From: CAKMMH01 sp927798255
Lineage (GTDB): Bacteria > Bdellovibrionota_C > UBA2361 > CAKMMH01
Direction: 5' to 3'
Assembly: GCA_034180415.1 (NCBI GenBank)
Contig: JAXFOK010000015.1
Location: 68,528 to 132,527 of the forward strand
DNA: 64,000 nt
Each line of letters begins with the position of its first letter. Position 1 is the stretch's first letter. Below the pieces are notes generated by a model that was not told the DNA's origin, did not search any database, and was given only the letters and a program-made list of their open reading frames with translations. The position numbers and the translations under genes were made by a program. Shown here piece after piece: positions 17,188 to 26,296 of the stretch.

Positions 17188-17742
17188 ATGAACGAACAAA
17201 AAAAGAAAAAGTTATGTTACTTTTTAGCAAGTGGTTTAGGTGCAGGATTTTTACCTAAATCTCCTGGAACTTTTGGTACATTAAGTGCAATGTTATTTTA
17301 TTCACTCTTAATTTTCATATTTAATATGAAATTTCATCATGGACAGTATATAATTTATATTTTATGTTTGTATAGCATTATAGTAGGCACATATTTATCA
17401 AATAAAATTTTGACCTTTCAAGAGAATAAAGATTTAAAAGATCCGCAGTTTATAGTTATAGATGAATGGGCTGGGTATTTTATTACCATTTTATTTGCAT
17501 CTTCTTTTACAGAGGTGTGTGTCGGGTTTGTGTTTTTTAGAATATTTGATATATGGAAGCCTTGGCTTGTGGGAAAGGCTGAAAATTTAAAAGGTGGATA
17601 CGGTATTATGGCAGATGATATCGTAGCTGGATTGTTTTCTTTGTTTTTTATGTGTTTAATATTTAGAAATCTCTTTTTTAAGCTAGTATTACATAGCTTC
17701 TCTGTCTTTTATCATCAAATTATGTACTTCTTCTTCGTGTAA
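17188..17742 (+). CDS. pgpA: phosphatidylglycerophosphatase A
   Basis: Inner-membrane phosphatase converting phosphatidylglycerol phosphate to phosphatidylglycerol. The N-terminal motif GAGFLPKSPGTFGTL, the acidic IVIDEWAGYFIT and FRIFDIWKPW, then GIMADDIVAG, are the family signatures, with several membrane helices between them. It is 184 residues, slightly longer than usual; the aromatic tail (VFYHQIMYFFFV) overlaps the convergent gene by 54 bases. Confidence 0.9.
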   Translation: MNEQKKKKLCYFLASGLGAGFLPKSPGTFGTLSAMLFYSLLIFIFNMKFHHGQYIIYILCLYSIIVGTYLSNKILTFQENKDLKDPQFIVIDEWAGYFITILFASSFTEVCVGFVFFRIFDIWKPWLVGKAENLKGGYGIMADDIVAGLFSLFFMCLIFRNLFFKLVLHSFSVFYHQIMYFFFV

Positions 17743-18294
17743 GAAACTTAAGAATTGTAAAAATAAGTCGAAGTTATTATCTTTAAACTCACTAGTACGC
17801 CATTTTATTATTTCATTATAGATTAATATTTTTGCAGGTAGACTAATTTCATTAATTTGTTCTTTAACATTTTCTATTTCATTAATTAAATTGTTATTGT
17901 AAACATAACACCATTTATAAAATAAATTTTTTCCAGAAACTGGGAATATCGTGCTATAAGAAAATTTCATCAAATTACGAAGTGATTCAGCTGTTAACCA
18001 TTCAATTGGTGTAACGTTAAAATTTTCTACATGGATAATCTTGTACAACATTAAGGTTAAAATTTCTTTTGTGGATTTATTAATTTTGTTTAACTCATTT
18101 ATTAAAAATTCTTTGCTAAATCTTAAGTCATTTTGATCTTGAGTAATATTAGTATCACTTTTTACTTCATTTTGTGTAATATTTATAGCAAGCAGAAAAA
18201 TATTTGAAATAATATTTCTTGTTTTGTTGTCACAAGGAATATCTAAAGAATTTATTAGGTTTTTTAAATTGTTTTTATTTAAAACTCTAATCAT
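17689..18294 (-). CDS. hypothetical protein, 201 residues
   Basis: No family recognised. A soluble, mostly helical, Asn/Ile/Lys-rich protein with no signal peptide or clear membrane helix. A central FYKWCYVYNNN and a C-terminal FLSFLHEEEVHNL stand out. Its 3' end overlaps the pgpA tail by 54 bases on the opposite strand. It diverges from prs across 134 bases. The length of the frame and its plausible composition argue that it is real. Confidence 0.5.
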   Translation of the reverse strand: MIRVLNKNNLKNLINSLDIPCDNKTRNIISNIFLLAINITQNEVKSDTNITQDQNDLRFSKEFLINELNKINKSTKEILTLMLYKIIHVENFNVTPIEWLTAESLRNLMKFSYSTIFPVSGKNLFYKWCYVYNNNLINEIENVKEQINEISLPAKILIYNEIIKWRTSEFKDNNFDLFLQFLSFLHEEEVHNLMIKDREAM

Positions 18295-18428
18295 AGGTAT
18301 TTTTGTTATCCATAAGATTGGGCGATTTGCTCCAAATGTTTATAAAAATTTTGATAATATACTAAAATTGTTGATAAATTTCTTATAAAAAAATGCTTAT
18401 TTTTTGTTTTTTTTTCATCTAATTAAGT

Positions 18429-19364
18429 ATGGACGATAGTATAAAAATATTTTCAGGTCAGGCAAATGTTCCGTTTTGTGACAATATATGTCAAACACTT
18501 GGGGTACTTAAGTCTAGTATAGAATATATTAGATTTAATGATGGAGAACTTTCAGTAAAAATTTTGGAATCTGTTAGAGGTAAAGATGTCTTTTTAATTC
18601 AAAGTTTATCAGCTCCAGTAAATGATCACTTAATGGAAATGTTAATTACAATTGATGCATTAAAGAGAGCATCTGCAAAAAGAATTTCCGTTATAATTCC
18701 ATATTTTGCATATGCTAGACAGGATAGGCTTGGTGATGGACGACAACCAATAAGTGCAAAGCTTTTAGCAAATTTAATATCAAGCGCGGGCGCTAATAGA
18801 GTCCTTACTATTGAACCTCATACTCCTCAGCTTATGGCTTTTTTCGATATTCCTGTTGATGGCTTATCTGGAGCTAGAGTCTTTGTCGATTATGCAAAGA
18901 AGAATTTCAATTTAAATAATGTAATTATTGTTTCACCAGATGTTGGCGGTGTAGAAAGGGCAAGATTTTATGCAATGCGTCTAGGGAATTTACCACTGGC
19001 TGTAATTAATAAAAGACGTGACAGGCCAAATCATGTTGCAGAAATGTTTCTTGTAGGTGATGTTTATGGAAAACATGCAATAATAATTGATGATATGGTA
19101 GATACAGCCCGTACACTTATAAAGGCTAGCGATCTTCTTCTTGAAGAGGGAGCGCTTGATGTTAGCGCTTTTGTAGTTCACCCAATTTTATCAAAGGATG
19201 CTATTGAAAGAGTTCAAGACTCAAACATGCAAAAACTTATCGTTACAGATACAATTTTTCATGATGACTTAGATAAAAAAATTATAAGTATATCAATAAC
19301 AAGTTTAGTCGCGAACGCTATTAAAAAACTTCACTTAGAAGAATCGCTAAGTGATTTGTATTGA
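18429..19364 (+). CDS. prs: ribose-phosphate pyrophosphokinase (PRPP synthetase)
   Basis: Makes PRPP from ribose-5-phosphate and ATP for nucleotide, His and Trp synthesis. Family landmarks occur in order: FNDGELSVKI, YFAYARQDR, IEPHTPQLMAFFD, SPDVGGVERAR, KRRDRPN (flexible catalytic loop) and the PRPP loop IIDDMVDTARTL. The last reads TART where most have TAGT. Length (311) is standard for class I enzymes. Confidence 0.95.
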   Translation: MDDSIKIFSGQANVPFCDNICQTLGVLKSSIEYIRFNDGELSVKILESVRGKDVFLIQSLSAPVNDHLMEMLITIDALKRASAKRISVIIPYFAYARQDRLGDGRQPISAKLLANLISSAGANRVLTIEPHTPQLMAFFDIPVDGLSGARVFVDYAKKNFNLNNVIIVSPDVGGVERARFYAMRLGNLPLAVINKRRDRPNHVAEMFLVGDVYGKHAIIIDDMVDTARTLIKASDLLLEEGALDVSAFVVHPILSKDAIERVQDSNMQKLIVTDTIFHDDLDKKIISISITSLVANAIKKLHLEESLSDLY

Positions 19365-19369
19365 TTACA

Positions 19370-20797
19370 TTAAAAAATAATAGGTGCAGGAGCTCCTAAT
19401 ATTTTTCCAAGTTGTTCTTTTTTCTCTTGAAGATTTAAGGATTGCTTTTTAGAGTTTCTACGAATAATTTGTTCTAGCTCTTGTTGTCTATTTAACTCAA
19501 CCTCTTTCTTTTCCTCTTTTTTATTTGGCATATTTTCTTCTAAAATTTCCTTTATGCTGTTTTCATTATTATCACTATTTAAGATGTCATTATCATTCAT
19601 AACATTTGTTTCTAGGTCATAATTTTGAATATTATCTTCTTCTTTCTCGTTGTTTGTTGTAATCGATTTTACTTTATGCTCATTAATACGCATATTAACT
19701 CTTTCTAAGATATCGTCTCTTGATGTAACTGAATCTTTTTCAGATAGCTTTATGAGCTCTTCATTGCTAAAATTCATTCTTAGAGTAATTCTTCTGTTTT
19801 TGGGTGAAAAAGGGTCATCTTTATATTTTAAATCTCTATCTGCTCTTCCTTGTACACTAACAATTTTATTTGGATCTACTCCTGCATCTTCTAAAATTCT
19901 TCTTGCAGAATTGGCTCTTTCGGAAGATAGCTCCCAGTTAGAGTAATTATTTCTTCCTGAATATGGTATTGCGTCTGTGTGTCCAACAATTTCGAATTCA
20001 TTTGGAAGATCTTTTAATGTTTTTGCAATTTCATATAATGCATCTTTTGATTTTTTTTCCATTTCAGAGCTTCCAATTTTGAACATTGAAACTTTTTCAG
20101 TATCAATTATGTCAATATTAATTGCATTTCCATCAACTTTTATTTCAATTTCACCTAAAAAATCCTTTAAAGCTTGAGTGGAAGTTAGCGAAGGATTGTC
20201 ACCAAAAATTTCTTGTTTTAGTTTTTCTTCAATATCATCTTTGATTTTAGATCTTAATTTATCTAATACTTTTTGAGATTCTTCGAAAGAAAGTTTGTTT
20301 ACATCAACATCTTCAATTTTTAAATTTATATTTGAATTACCACTTTTGATATCAAAACCATCAATTATTTCACCGTCTGGTGAATGATCTTTTAGATTTT
20401 CTTTTAAATTTTTATCTTCTGTATTTCCTTTTTTTATATGAACACCATTTAAAAAAGTATCTTCCCGTGTATCTTCATGGTTAATTTTATTTTGAATTTG
20501 TGAGAAATCCTTACCTGCTTTATTCTTAGGTTGATATCCCTCATCTGTTAAAAGCCCACTAGCACCAATTTCAAGAGGACTACCATGTTTTGTTTTATCA
20601 AAAATACCAGGATCTTTAAAATATTCTGCGATACCTTTTTTAGTTGCACTGCTAGCAGTTGTAACAAGCCACATCACAAGGAAAAAACACATCATAGATG
20701 TAATAAAGTCAGAGTACGCAACTTTCCACGCACCACCATGATGCCCGGCATGTCCGCCTTTCTTTTTTACTATGATTATAGGTTGTTCATCTGCCAT
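19370..20797 (-). CDS. motB: flagellar stator protein MotB
   Basis: Peptidoglycan-anchored subunit of the proton-driven flagellar stator. A basic, Gly/His-rich N terminus is followed by the single helix SDFITSMMCFFLVMWLV, with the proton-carrying Asp at residue 30. A long charged linker of about 190 residues leads to an OmpA-like domain (KIGSSEMEKKSKDALYEIAK, IVGHTDAIPYSG, NWELSSERANSARRIL, NRRITLRM). At 475 residues it is much longer than E. coli MotB (about 308), through the linker and a Glu/Asn-rich C-terminal extension of ~110 residues. It follows motA by 44 bases. Flagellar identity rests on the MotA partner and the TM motif. Confidence 0.9.
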   Translation of the reverse strand: MADEQPIIIVKKKGGHAGHHGGAWKVAYSDFITSMMCFFLVMWLVTTASSATKKGIAEYFKDPGIFDKTKHGSPLEIGASGLLTDEGYQPKNKAGKDFSQIQNKINHEDTREDTFLNGVHIKKGNTEDKNLKENLKDHSPDGEIIDGFDIKSGNSNINLKIEDVDVNKLSFEESQKVLDKLRSKIKDDIEEKLKQEIFGDNPSLTSTQALKDFLGEIEIKVDGNAINIDIIDTEKVSMFKIGSSEMEKKSKDALYEIAKTLKDLPNEFEIVGHTDAIPYSGRNNYSNWELSSERANSARRILEDAGVDPNKIVSVQGRADRDLKYKDDPFSPKNRRITLRMNFSNEELIKLSEKDSVTSRDDILERVNMRINEHKVKSITTNNEKEEDNIQNYDLETNVMNDNDILNSDNNENSIKEILEENMPNKKEEKKEVELNRQQELEQIIRRNSKKQSLNLQEKKEQLGKILGAPAPIIF

Positions 20798-20841
20798 AAT
20801 TTATTTTTTAAAGATCCTAGTTAATTTTAAATACATACTAA

Positions 20842-21702
20842 TTATACTTTTTTTGCATCCTTCATTAAGGCTTCAAGCTCTTGACTTGTTGGCCTAAATT
20901 CTGAAGGAATAGTTTTTCTTGAAAACTCTAAGGCTACAACTGGAGGAGCACCACCTGCAAATGAAACAAGCCCAGCTTGCACACATTTTAATATTATAGT
21001 GTTATCATGAATAATCCCCTCAAGCCTTGTAGCAAGAGGCCCTGCAACACCATAACTTAAGAAAATACCAAGCATTGTTCCTACTAGCGCGCACGCTACG
21101 TGGTGTCCAATAACTTCAGGTGGTTCTGTTAAAAACTGCATAGTAATAATAATTCCTAAAACTGCTGCTACAATACCAATTCCTGGGAATGCATCTGAAA
21201 GTTTCGTAATAGCATTTGGATATTGAGATTCTTCTTCGTGATGTGTCTCTATTTCTGTATCAAGTAATCTTTCAAGGTCAAATGCATTTACCACACCATC
21301 GACAAATAACCTTAAAGCACCGATTAAAGTTTCCATTACATGGTGGTTTTGAAGTACTGCTGGATATTTTGCAAATCTTGCACTTGTTTCAGGTGATGAA
21401 ATATCTTCTTCAATTCCAAGCACACCATCTTTTCTTATCGTATCAAATAGACTTGCTAAAAGCCCTAATAAATCCATATATGTTTTTTTATTGATTCCAC
21501 TTCCTTTTGTCGTTGATAATACTTTTGGTATTAATTTTTTACAAATGTATCCTGGGTTTGCAACAATTACAGAACATATACCAATTCCCACGATAACGAT
21601 AAATTCAAATGGTTGCATTAAAATTCCAATAGGTCCGCCTGGGCCTACAAGCCCAATTATTAGACATGCTACAACACCTAGTAACCCTGCTATTACACTC
21701 AT
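20842..21702 (-). CDS. motA: flagellar stator protein MotA
   Basis: Membrane stator subunit that passes protons and turns the rotor. It has an N-terminal helix pair (VIAGLLGVVACLIIGL; FEFIVIVGIGICSVIVANPG), a cytoplasmic loop with RYPAVLQNHHVMETLIGALR-like charged sites, and C-terminal helices (PGIGIVAAVLGIIITM; HHVACALVGTMLGIFLSYGV) with the conserved Pro of the FPGIG turn. Length (286) is normal. A sigma-28-like promoter lies about 46 bases upstream of its start. Confidence 0.93.
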   Translation of the reverse strand: MSVIAGLLGVVACLIIGLVGPGGPIGILMQPFEFIVIVGIGICSVIVANPGYICKKLIPKVLSTTKGSGINKKTYMDLLGLLASLFDTIRKDGVLGIEEDISSPETSARFAKYPAVLQNHHVMETLIGALRLFVDGVVNAFDLERLLDTEIETHHEEESQYPNAITKLSDAFPGIGIVAAVLGIIITMQFLTEPPEVIGHHVACALVGTMLGIFLSYGVAGPLATRLEGIIHDNTIILKCVQAGLVSFAGGAPPVVALEFSRKTIPSEFRPTSQELEALMKDAKKV

Positions 21703-21747
21703 CTTTTTGCCTCATAAAATTTAGTCAAATAGAACTATCAAATATTT

Positions 21748-21774
21748 TTATCGGACAAATGATTAAAGTTCTTA
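21748..21774 (-). promoter_or_regulatory. sigma-28-like promoter of motAB
   Basis: On the minus strand TAAGAACT (21774-21767), 11 bases, then TCCGATAA (21755-21748) matches the flagellar sigma consensus TAAAGTTT-N11-GCCGATAA in the -10 box (7 of 8) and partly in the -35 box. The -10 box is 45 bases from the motA start. The same spacing recurs upstream of the flagellin-like gene. Confidence 0.6.
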
Positions 21775-21904
21775 AATTTTAATAAGTTTTTTGCTCTATT
21801 CTTTTAAAATTATGTTATAAACAGCTTGTTTGTTTATTTTTAAAGGAAATAATGGTAAATTTATCGGTATGTTATAGCGTTAGTGTTTTTTGGAAATAAT
21901 TGAT

Positions 21905-24670
21905 ATGGATAAAATATATATTGTAGATACGTCAAGTTTTATATTTCGTGCCTTTTATGCAATTACTAACCTTACCACTAAATCTGGATTTCCAACAAAT
22001 GCTCTTTATGGTTTTTTAAAGATGTATCTTAAGCTTTTAAAAGAAGCTAATCCTAAATATATTGTTTCAGTTTTTGATACGGGAAAGAAAAATTTTCGAC
22101 ATGATTTATACTCTGAATATAAAGCAAATAGAGCAAAGTGCCCAGATGAGTTAGCTCTTCAAATGCCATTTTTTAGAGATTTTGTAAAAGCACTAGGTGT
22201 AAAAGTAATAGATAAAGAGGGCTTTGAAGCTGATGATGTCATAGCCACGATTACTGATAAAGCAAAAGAATTTCAAATGGGAGTTGAAATCGTAACTGCT
22301 GATAAAGATTTGATGCAGTTAGTTGAAAGTAATGTGGGTATCTGGGATACAATGAAAGATAAACATTATGATAGAGAAGCTGTAAAAGAAAAATTTGGTG
22401 TTTATCCTGAAAACGTTTTAAATTACTTAGCATTAGTTGGTGATGCCTCAGATAATGTTCCTGGTGTTAAGGGGTTAGGTCCAAAAACTGCGGTAACGCT
22501 TCTAGAAAATTACGATAGCATTGAAGCATTATATGAAAATTTAGAAGAGATCGCGAATAATAAAAATATTAGGGGAGCAAAGAGTTTAGCTGATAATTTA
22601 AAGAATAATAAAGAAATTCTTTTTTTAAGTAAGAAATTAGTAGAGCTTGAACATAAAGTTGATATAACACTTAATGATAAAAGTATTATAACAATTTCGC
22701 CAAATGATTTTAAATTATTCTTTGAAAAACAAAATATAATAGAGAGTGAACTTTCATCATTAGTTAGTAAGTTTGAATTTGAAAGTTTATTTAAAAGTTT
22801 TTTAGAAAATTATAAAGATATTGTATATCATGATGAACAAAAAAATGAAGATGATACAAATCATGATTCATATGAAGTTAAGATAGTTTATAAAGAAGAC
22901 TTCAAGGATTTCATAGAAAAATTAAAAAATCAAAATTTATTTGCATTTGATACAGAAACAACATCATTAAATATTTTTGAAGCAGAGCTTGTCGGGGTTT
23001 CTTTTTGCTTTGACACTAAAACATCATATTATGTTCCACTATTACATGAGGTGATGTTTGAAGAAAATAAGCAAGTAGATATTAATGAGTTTATAAGCTT
23101 AGTTAAAAAAATTTTTGAGAATGAAAATCAAAAAAAGACAGGTCATAATTTAAAATACGATATTCAAATTTTTAAAAATTATGGAGTGAATGTAAAAGGA
23201 GTTTCCTTTGATACAATGATTGCTGCATATTTATTAAGTCCTGATGATTTATCATTTTCACTCTCAAGTACTGCAAAAAAATATTTAGGTTTAGATGGAA
23301 TAGAATATAAGGATGTCATCGGCAAAAAAGATAATTTTTCACAAGTTGATATTCAATATGCTGCTAATTATTCAGCTGAAGATTCATATTTTTCGTGGAT
23401 GTTGTATTTAAAATTAAGTAAAGAGTTAGAAGAAAAAGAGCTTACAAAAGTTTTTTATGATATTGATCTACCGCTTTTAGATGTACTCTCAAAGATGGAG
23501 TTAAATGGAGTATGCATTGATACTGAAAGTTTAAAGAAAAGCTCTATATTTTTAGGAGAAGAACTAAAAACTTTAGAAAATGAAATTTATGAGCTTGCAG
23601 GTGGAAGTACATTTAATATAAACTCCCCAAAGCAACTTAGTTTTATATTATTTGAAAAGCTTCGAATCAGTACAAAGGGGATTAAAAAGACGACACAAGG
23701 TTATTCAACCGATGTTACAACTTTAGAAAAACTTAAAGGAGTACATCCAATTGCTGATAAACTTTTACAGTACAGAAGCGTATTTAAATTAAAAAGCACT
23801 TATATTGATTCTCTTCCTTTATATGTTTCGAAAAAAACAGGCAGACTTCATACAAAATTTAATCAGGCAGTAACGGGAACTGGTAGACTTTCAAGCTCCG
23901 ACCCAAATTTGCAAAATATTCCTGTAAAAACAGAAGAAGGGCGAAAAATAAGAGATGCGTTTATTGCGCCAAAAGGGAAAGTTGTAATTTCTGCTGATTA
24001 TTCACAAGTTGAGCTTAGGGTACTTGCGCATATGAGTCATGATAAGGCATTAATTGATGCTTTTAAAAATAATGAAGATATTCACACCAAAACATCAAAA
24101 TTTATATTTAATTTAGGTGAAGATGAAATTCCGACATCAGAACAAAGAAGATTAGGAAAAGTTATAAATTTTGGTGTTGTATATGGAATGAGTGCATTTA
24201 GATTATCAAAAGAATTGTCAATAAATATGTTTACCGCGCAAAAATATATTGATGGTTTTTTTCAAAAATACAGTGGCGTTAAAGCATATTTTGATAAATT
24301 ATTAGTGGAAGTTAAAGAAAAAGGTTATGTTTCTACAATGTTTGGAAGAAAAAGATTTACAGCCTCTATTGATAAAGAAGGACGTGATAAGGGATATTTA
24401 AATAGAATGGCAATAAATGCGCCAATTCAAGGAACAGCTGCTGATATAATAAAACTTTCAATGTTAAATATTCAAAGAGAAATAGAGAAAAATAATTATC
24501 CATTAAAAATGATAATTCAAATTCATGACGAACTAGTGTTCGAGTGTGATGAAAGTTTTAAAGAAAAGGGAGCAGAATTTATTAAATTTCAAATGGAAAA
24601 TGTACTTAAATTAGAAGTCCCTTTAAAAGTGGATGTTGGAGTTGGCGCTTCTTGGGGAGAGGCACATTAA
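21905..24670 (+). CDS. polA: DNA polymerase I
   Basis: Full three-domain Pol I of 921 residues for Okazaki maturation and repair. The 5' nuclease is at residues ~1-290 (FEADDVIAT, VTADKDLMQLV, GDASDNVPGVKGLGPKTA). The 3'-5' exonuclease (~320-500) keeps FDTETTSL, GHNLKYDIQIF and YSAEDSYF, so proofreading appears intact. The polymerase has ADYSQVELRVLAHMS, RLGKVINFGVVYGMS and IQIHDELVFE. The longer frame starts with TTG 21890; ATG 21905 is preferred because GGAA lies just upstream and DKIYIVDTSSFIFRAFYA begins there. The last codons are part of an inverted repeat. Confidence 0.95.
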   Translation: MDKIYIVDTSSFIFRAFYAITNLTTKSGFPTNALYGFLKMYLKLLKEANPKYIVSVFDTGKKNFRHDLYSEYKANRAKCPDELALQMPFFRDFVKALGVKVIDKEGFEADDVIATITDKAKEFQMGVEIVTADKDLMQLVESNVGIWDTMKDKHYDREAVKEKFGVYPENVLNYLALVGDASDNVPGVKGLGPKTAVTLLENYDSIEALYENLEEIANNKNIRGAKSLADNLKNNKEILFLSKKLVELEHKVDITLNDKSIITISPNDFKLFFEKQNIIESELSSLVSKFEFESLFKSFLENYKDIVYHDEQKNEDDTNHDSYEVKIVYKEDFKDFIEKLKNQNLFAFDTETTSLNIFEAELVGVSFCFDTKTSYYVPLLHEVMFEENKQVDINEFISLVKKIFENENQKKTGHNLKYDIQIFKNYGVNVKGVSFDTMIAAYLLSPDDLSFSLSSTAKKYLGLDGIEYKDVIGKKDNFSQVDIQYAANYSAEDSYFSWMLYLKLSKELEEKELTKVFYDIDLPLLDVLSKMELNGVCIDTESLKKSSIFLGEELKTLENEIYELAGGSTFNINSPKQLSFILFEKLRISTKGIKKTTQGYSTDVTTLEKLKGVHPIADKLLQYRSVFKLKSTYIDSLPLYVSKKTGRLHTKFNQAVTGTGRLSSSDPNLQNIPVKTEEGRKIRDAFIAPKGKVVISADYSQVELRVLAHMSHDKALIDAFKNNEDIHTKTSKFIFNLGEDEIPTSEQRRLGKVINFGVVYGMSAFRLSKELSINMFTAQKYIDGFFQKYSGVKAYFDKLLVEVKEKGYVSTMFGRKRFTASIDKEGRDKGYLNRMAINAPIQGTAADIIKLSMLNIQREIEKNNYPLKMIIQIHDELVFECDESFKEKGAEFIKFQMENVLKLEVPLKVDVGVGASWGEAH

Positions 24671-24729
24671 GAATTTATCAGTGAGTAGGGTTCTCGATTT
24701 CTGGTGTTTGAAATCAAAAACCTTAATTC
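24671..24729 (+). terminator. hairpin after polA
   Basis: GATTTC (24696-24701) pairs with GAAATC (24710-24715). AGGGTT (24687-24692) pairs with AACCTT (24719-24724), with one G-T wobble. GAATT (24671-24675) pairs with AATTC (24725-24729). The flanking sequence GGAGAGGCACATTAAG, the end of polA, is echoed in inverted form by CTTAATTCTGCCTCC. No T-run follows. Confidence 0.45.
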
Positions 24730-24865
24730 TGCCTCCTGAATCTGCAATTTTCAGTTCCAAATAGTCATTATTTTTAATTCTAATTCTTCATTTTTAAGTT
24801 AAAGTAATTTATAATGTCATGATGATTATAATTATTTGTTAATATATTTTGGAGTTGTTAGTCTT

Positions 24866-26272
24866 ATGTTTACTTCAATTGATAAAATTGCATCTTGGGC
24901 AAAGGATAAAGGGTTTATTTATCCATCTTCTGAAATTTATGGTAAGCTTGCTGGGGTTTATGATTATGGTTACTATGGAACGCTTTTAAAAGAAAATATT
25001 AAAAACGCTTGGGTAAAAGATATGGTTCAAGCGAGAAAAGATATCGTACTTATCGATTCTGCAATTTTTATGCACCCAACAACTTGGAAGGCTTCAGGAC
25101 ATGTAGATAATTTTGATGATCCTCAAATTGACTGTAAACACTGCAAAGCAAGACATAGAGCTGATATCCTATTAGAAGATTACGGAATAAATGCCGATAA
25201 ACTTCCAATTGATGAAATAAACAAAATTATTGCTGACTTAAAAGAAAAAGGAACTACTATCAAATGTCCAATTTGTGGTAGCACAGAGCTTACTCCTGCT
25301 AAAAAATTTAGTCTTATGGTAAAAAGTAATCTTGGAGCTCCGACAGATGTGTTAAGTGAAGATAATGTTGTATATCTTCGTGCTGAAACTTGCCAGGGAA
25401 TTTATTTAAATTACAAGAATGTTCTTAATTCTACTCGTGTGGCTCCTCCTTTTGGTATTGCACAAGTCGGAAAGGCTTTTAGAAATGAAATTATAGCTCG
25501 TCAATTTGTCTTTAGAACAAGAGAGTTTGAGCAAATGGAAATGCAATATTTTTGTCATCCTGATTTAGTAAAAGAAAAATACGAGGAGTTCAAAGAATAT
25601 AGAATGAATTGGTATAAAAAATATGGAATTCCTTCAGAATCTTTAAGATATTATAAACACATAAAATTAGCTCATTATGCAAGTGAAGCTTATGATATTG
25701 AGTATAAATTTAATTCTCTTGGGGACTTTAAAGAAATTGAAGGACTTCATGCAAGAGGAAATTGGGATTTATCTCAGCATACAAAATTTTCTGGTACTAA
25801 ACTTGATTATCTAGATCCAAAAACTAATGAAAGATATACGCCAAATGTTGTAGAAACTTCTTGTGGACTTAATAGAGTGCTTCTTGCGTTTATTGATAAT
25901 GCACATAAAACTGAAAATTTAGAAGATGGGTCTACAAGAGATGTATTAAAAATTGATACAAGGCTTGCGCCTATAAAAGTTGCAGTTTTTCCTCTTCTTA
26001 AGAACAAGCCTGATTTAGTAAATAAAGCAACTCAAGTTTATGATATCTTAAAAGAGGATTTTATGACTGAGTTTGATGATAATGGAAATATTGGAAAGAG
26101 ATATAGAAGACAAGATGAAATAGGAACGCCATTTTGCGTTACTGTTGATTTTGAAACTTTAGAAAATGAAGAATTAAAAAACACAGTAACTGTTAGAAAT
26201 AGAGATACTATGAAACAAGAGAGAATAAGCATTGATGCATTAGATAAATATTTAAAAGATAATTTAAAATAA
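24866..26272 (+). CDS. glyS: glycyl-tRNA synthetase, alpha2 single-chain type
   Basis: Class II synthetase of the homodimeric type found in eukaryotes, archaea and some bacteria, unlike the alpha2beta2 enzyme of most proteobacteria. Residues run from GFIYPSSEIYGKLAGVYDYG through a zinc-like CxxC region (CKHCKA, CPICGS), the motif 2 segment FGIAQVGKAFRNEI and RTREFEQMEMQYF, to SCGLNRVLLAFID. The C-terminal anticodon-binding domain includes APIKVAVFPLLKN and RYRRQDEIGTPFCVTVD. ATG 24866 is chosen over 24836 because MFTSIDKIASWAKDKGF matches the family start and GGAG lies upstream. Confidence 0.93.
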   Translation: MFTSIDKIASWAKDKGFIYPSSEIYGKLAGVYDYGYYGTLLKENIKNAWVKDMVQARKDIVLIDSAIFMHPTTWKASGHVDNFDDPQIDCKHCKARHRADILLEDYGINADKLPIDEINKIIADLKEKGTTIKCPICGSTELTPAKKFSLMVKSNLGAPTDVLSEDNVVYLRAETCQGIYLNYKNVLNSTRVAPPFGIAQVGKAFRNEIIARQFVFRTREFEQMEMQYFCHPDLVKEKYEEFKEYRMNWYKKYGIPSESLRYYKHIKLAHYASEAYDIEYKFNSLGDFKEIEGLHARGNWDLSQHTKFSGTKLDYLDPKTNERYTPNVVETSCGLNRVLLAFIDNAHKTENLEDGSTRDVLKIDTRLAPIKVAVFPLLKNKPDLVNKATQVYDILKEDFMTEFDDNGNIGKRYRRQDEIGTPFCVTVDFETLENEELKNTVTVRNRDTMKQERISIDALDKYLKDNLK

Positions 26273-26296
26273 TATTGTTTTAATGAGGTATTGTAA

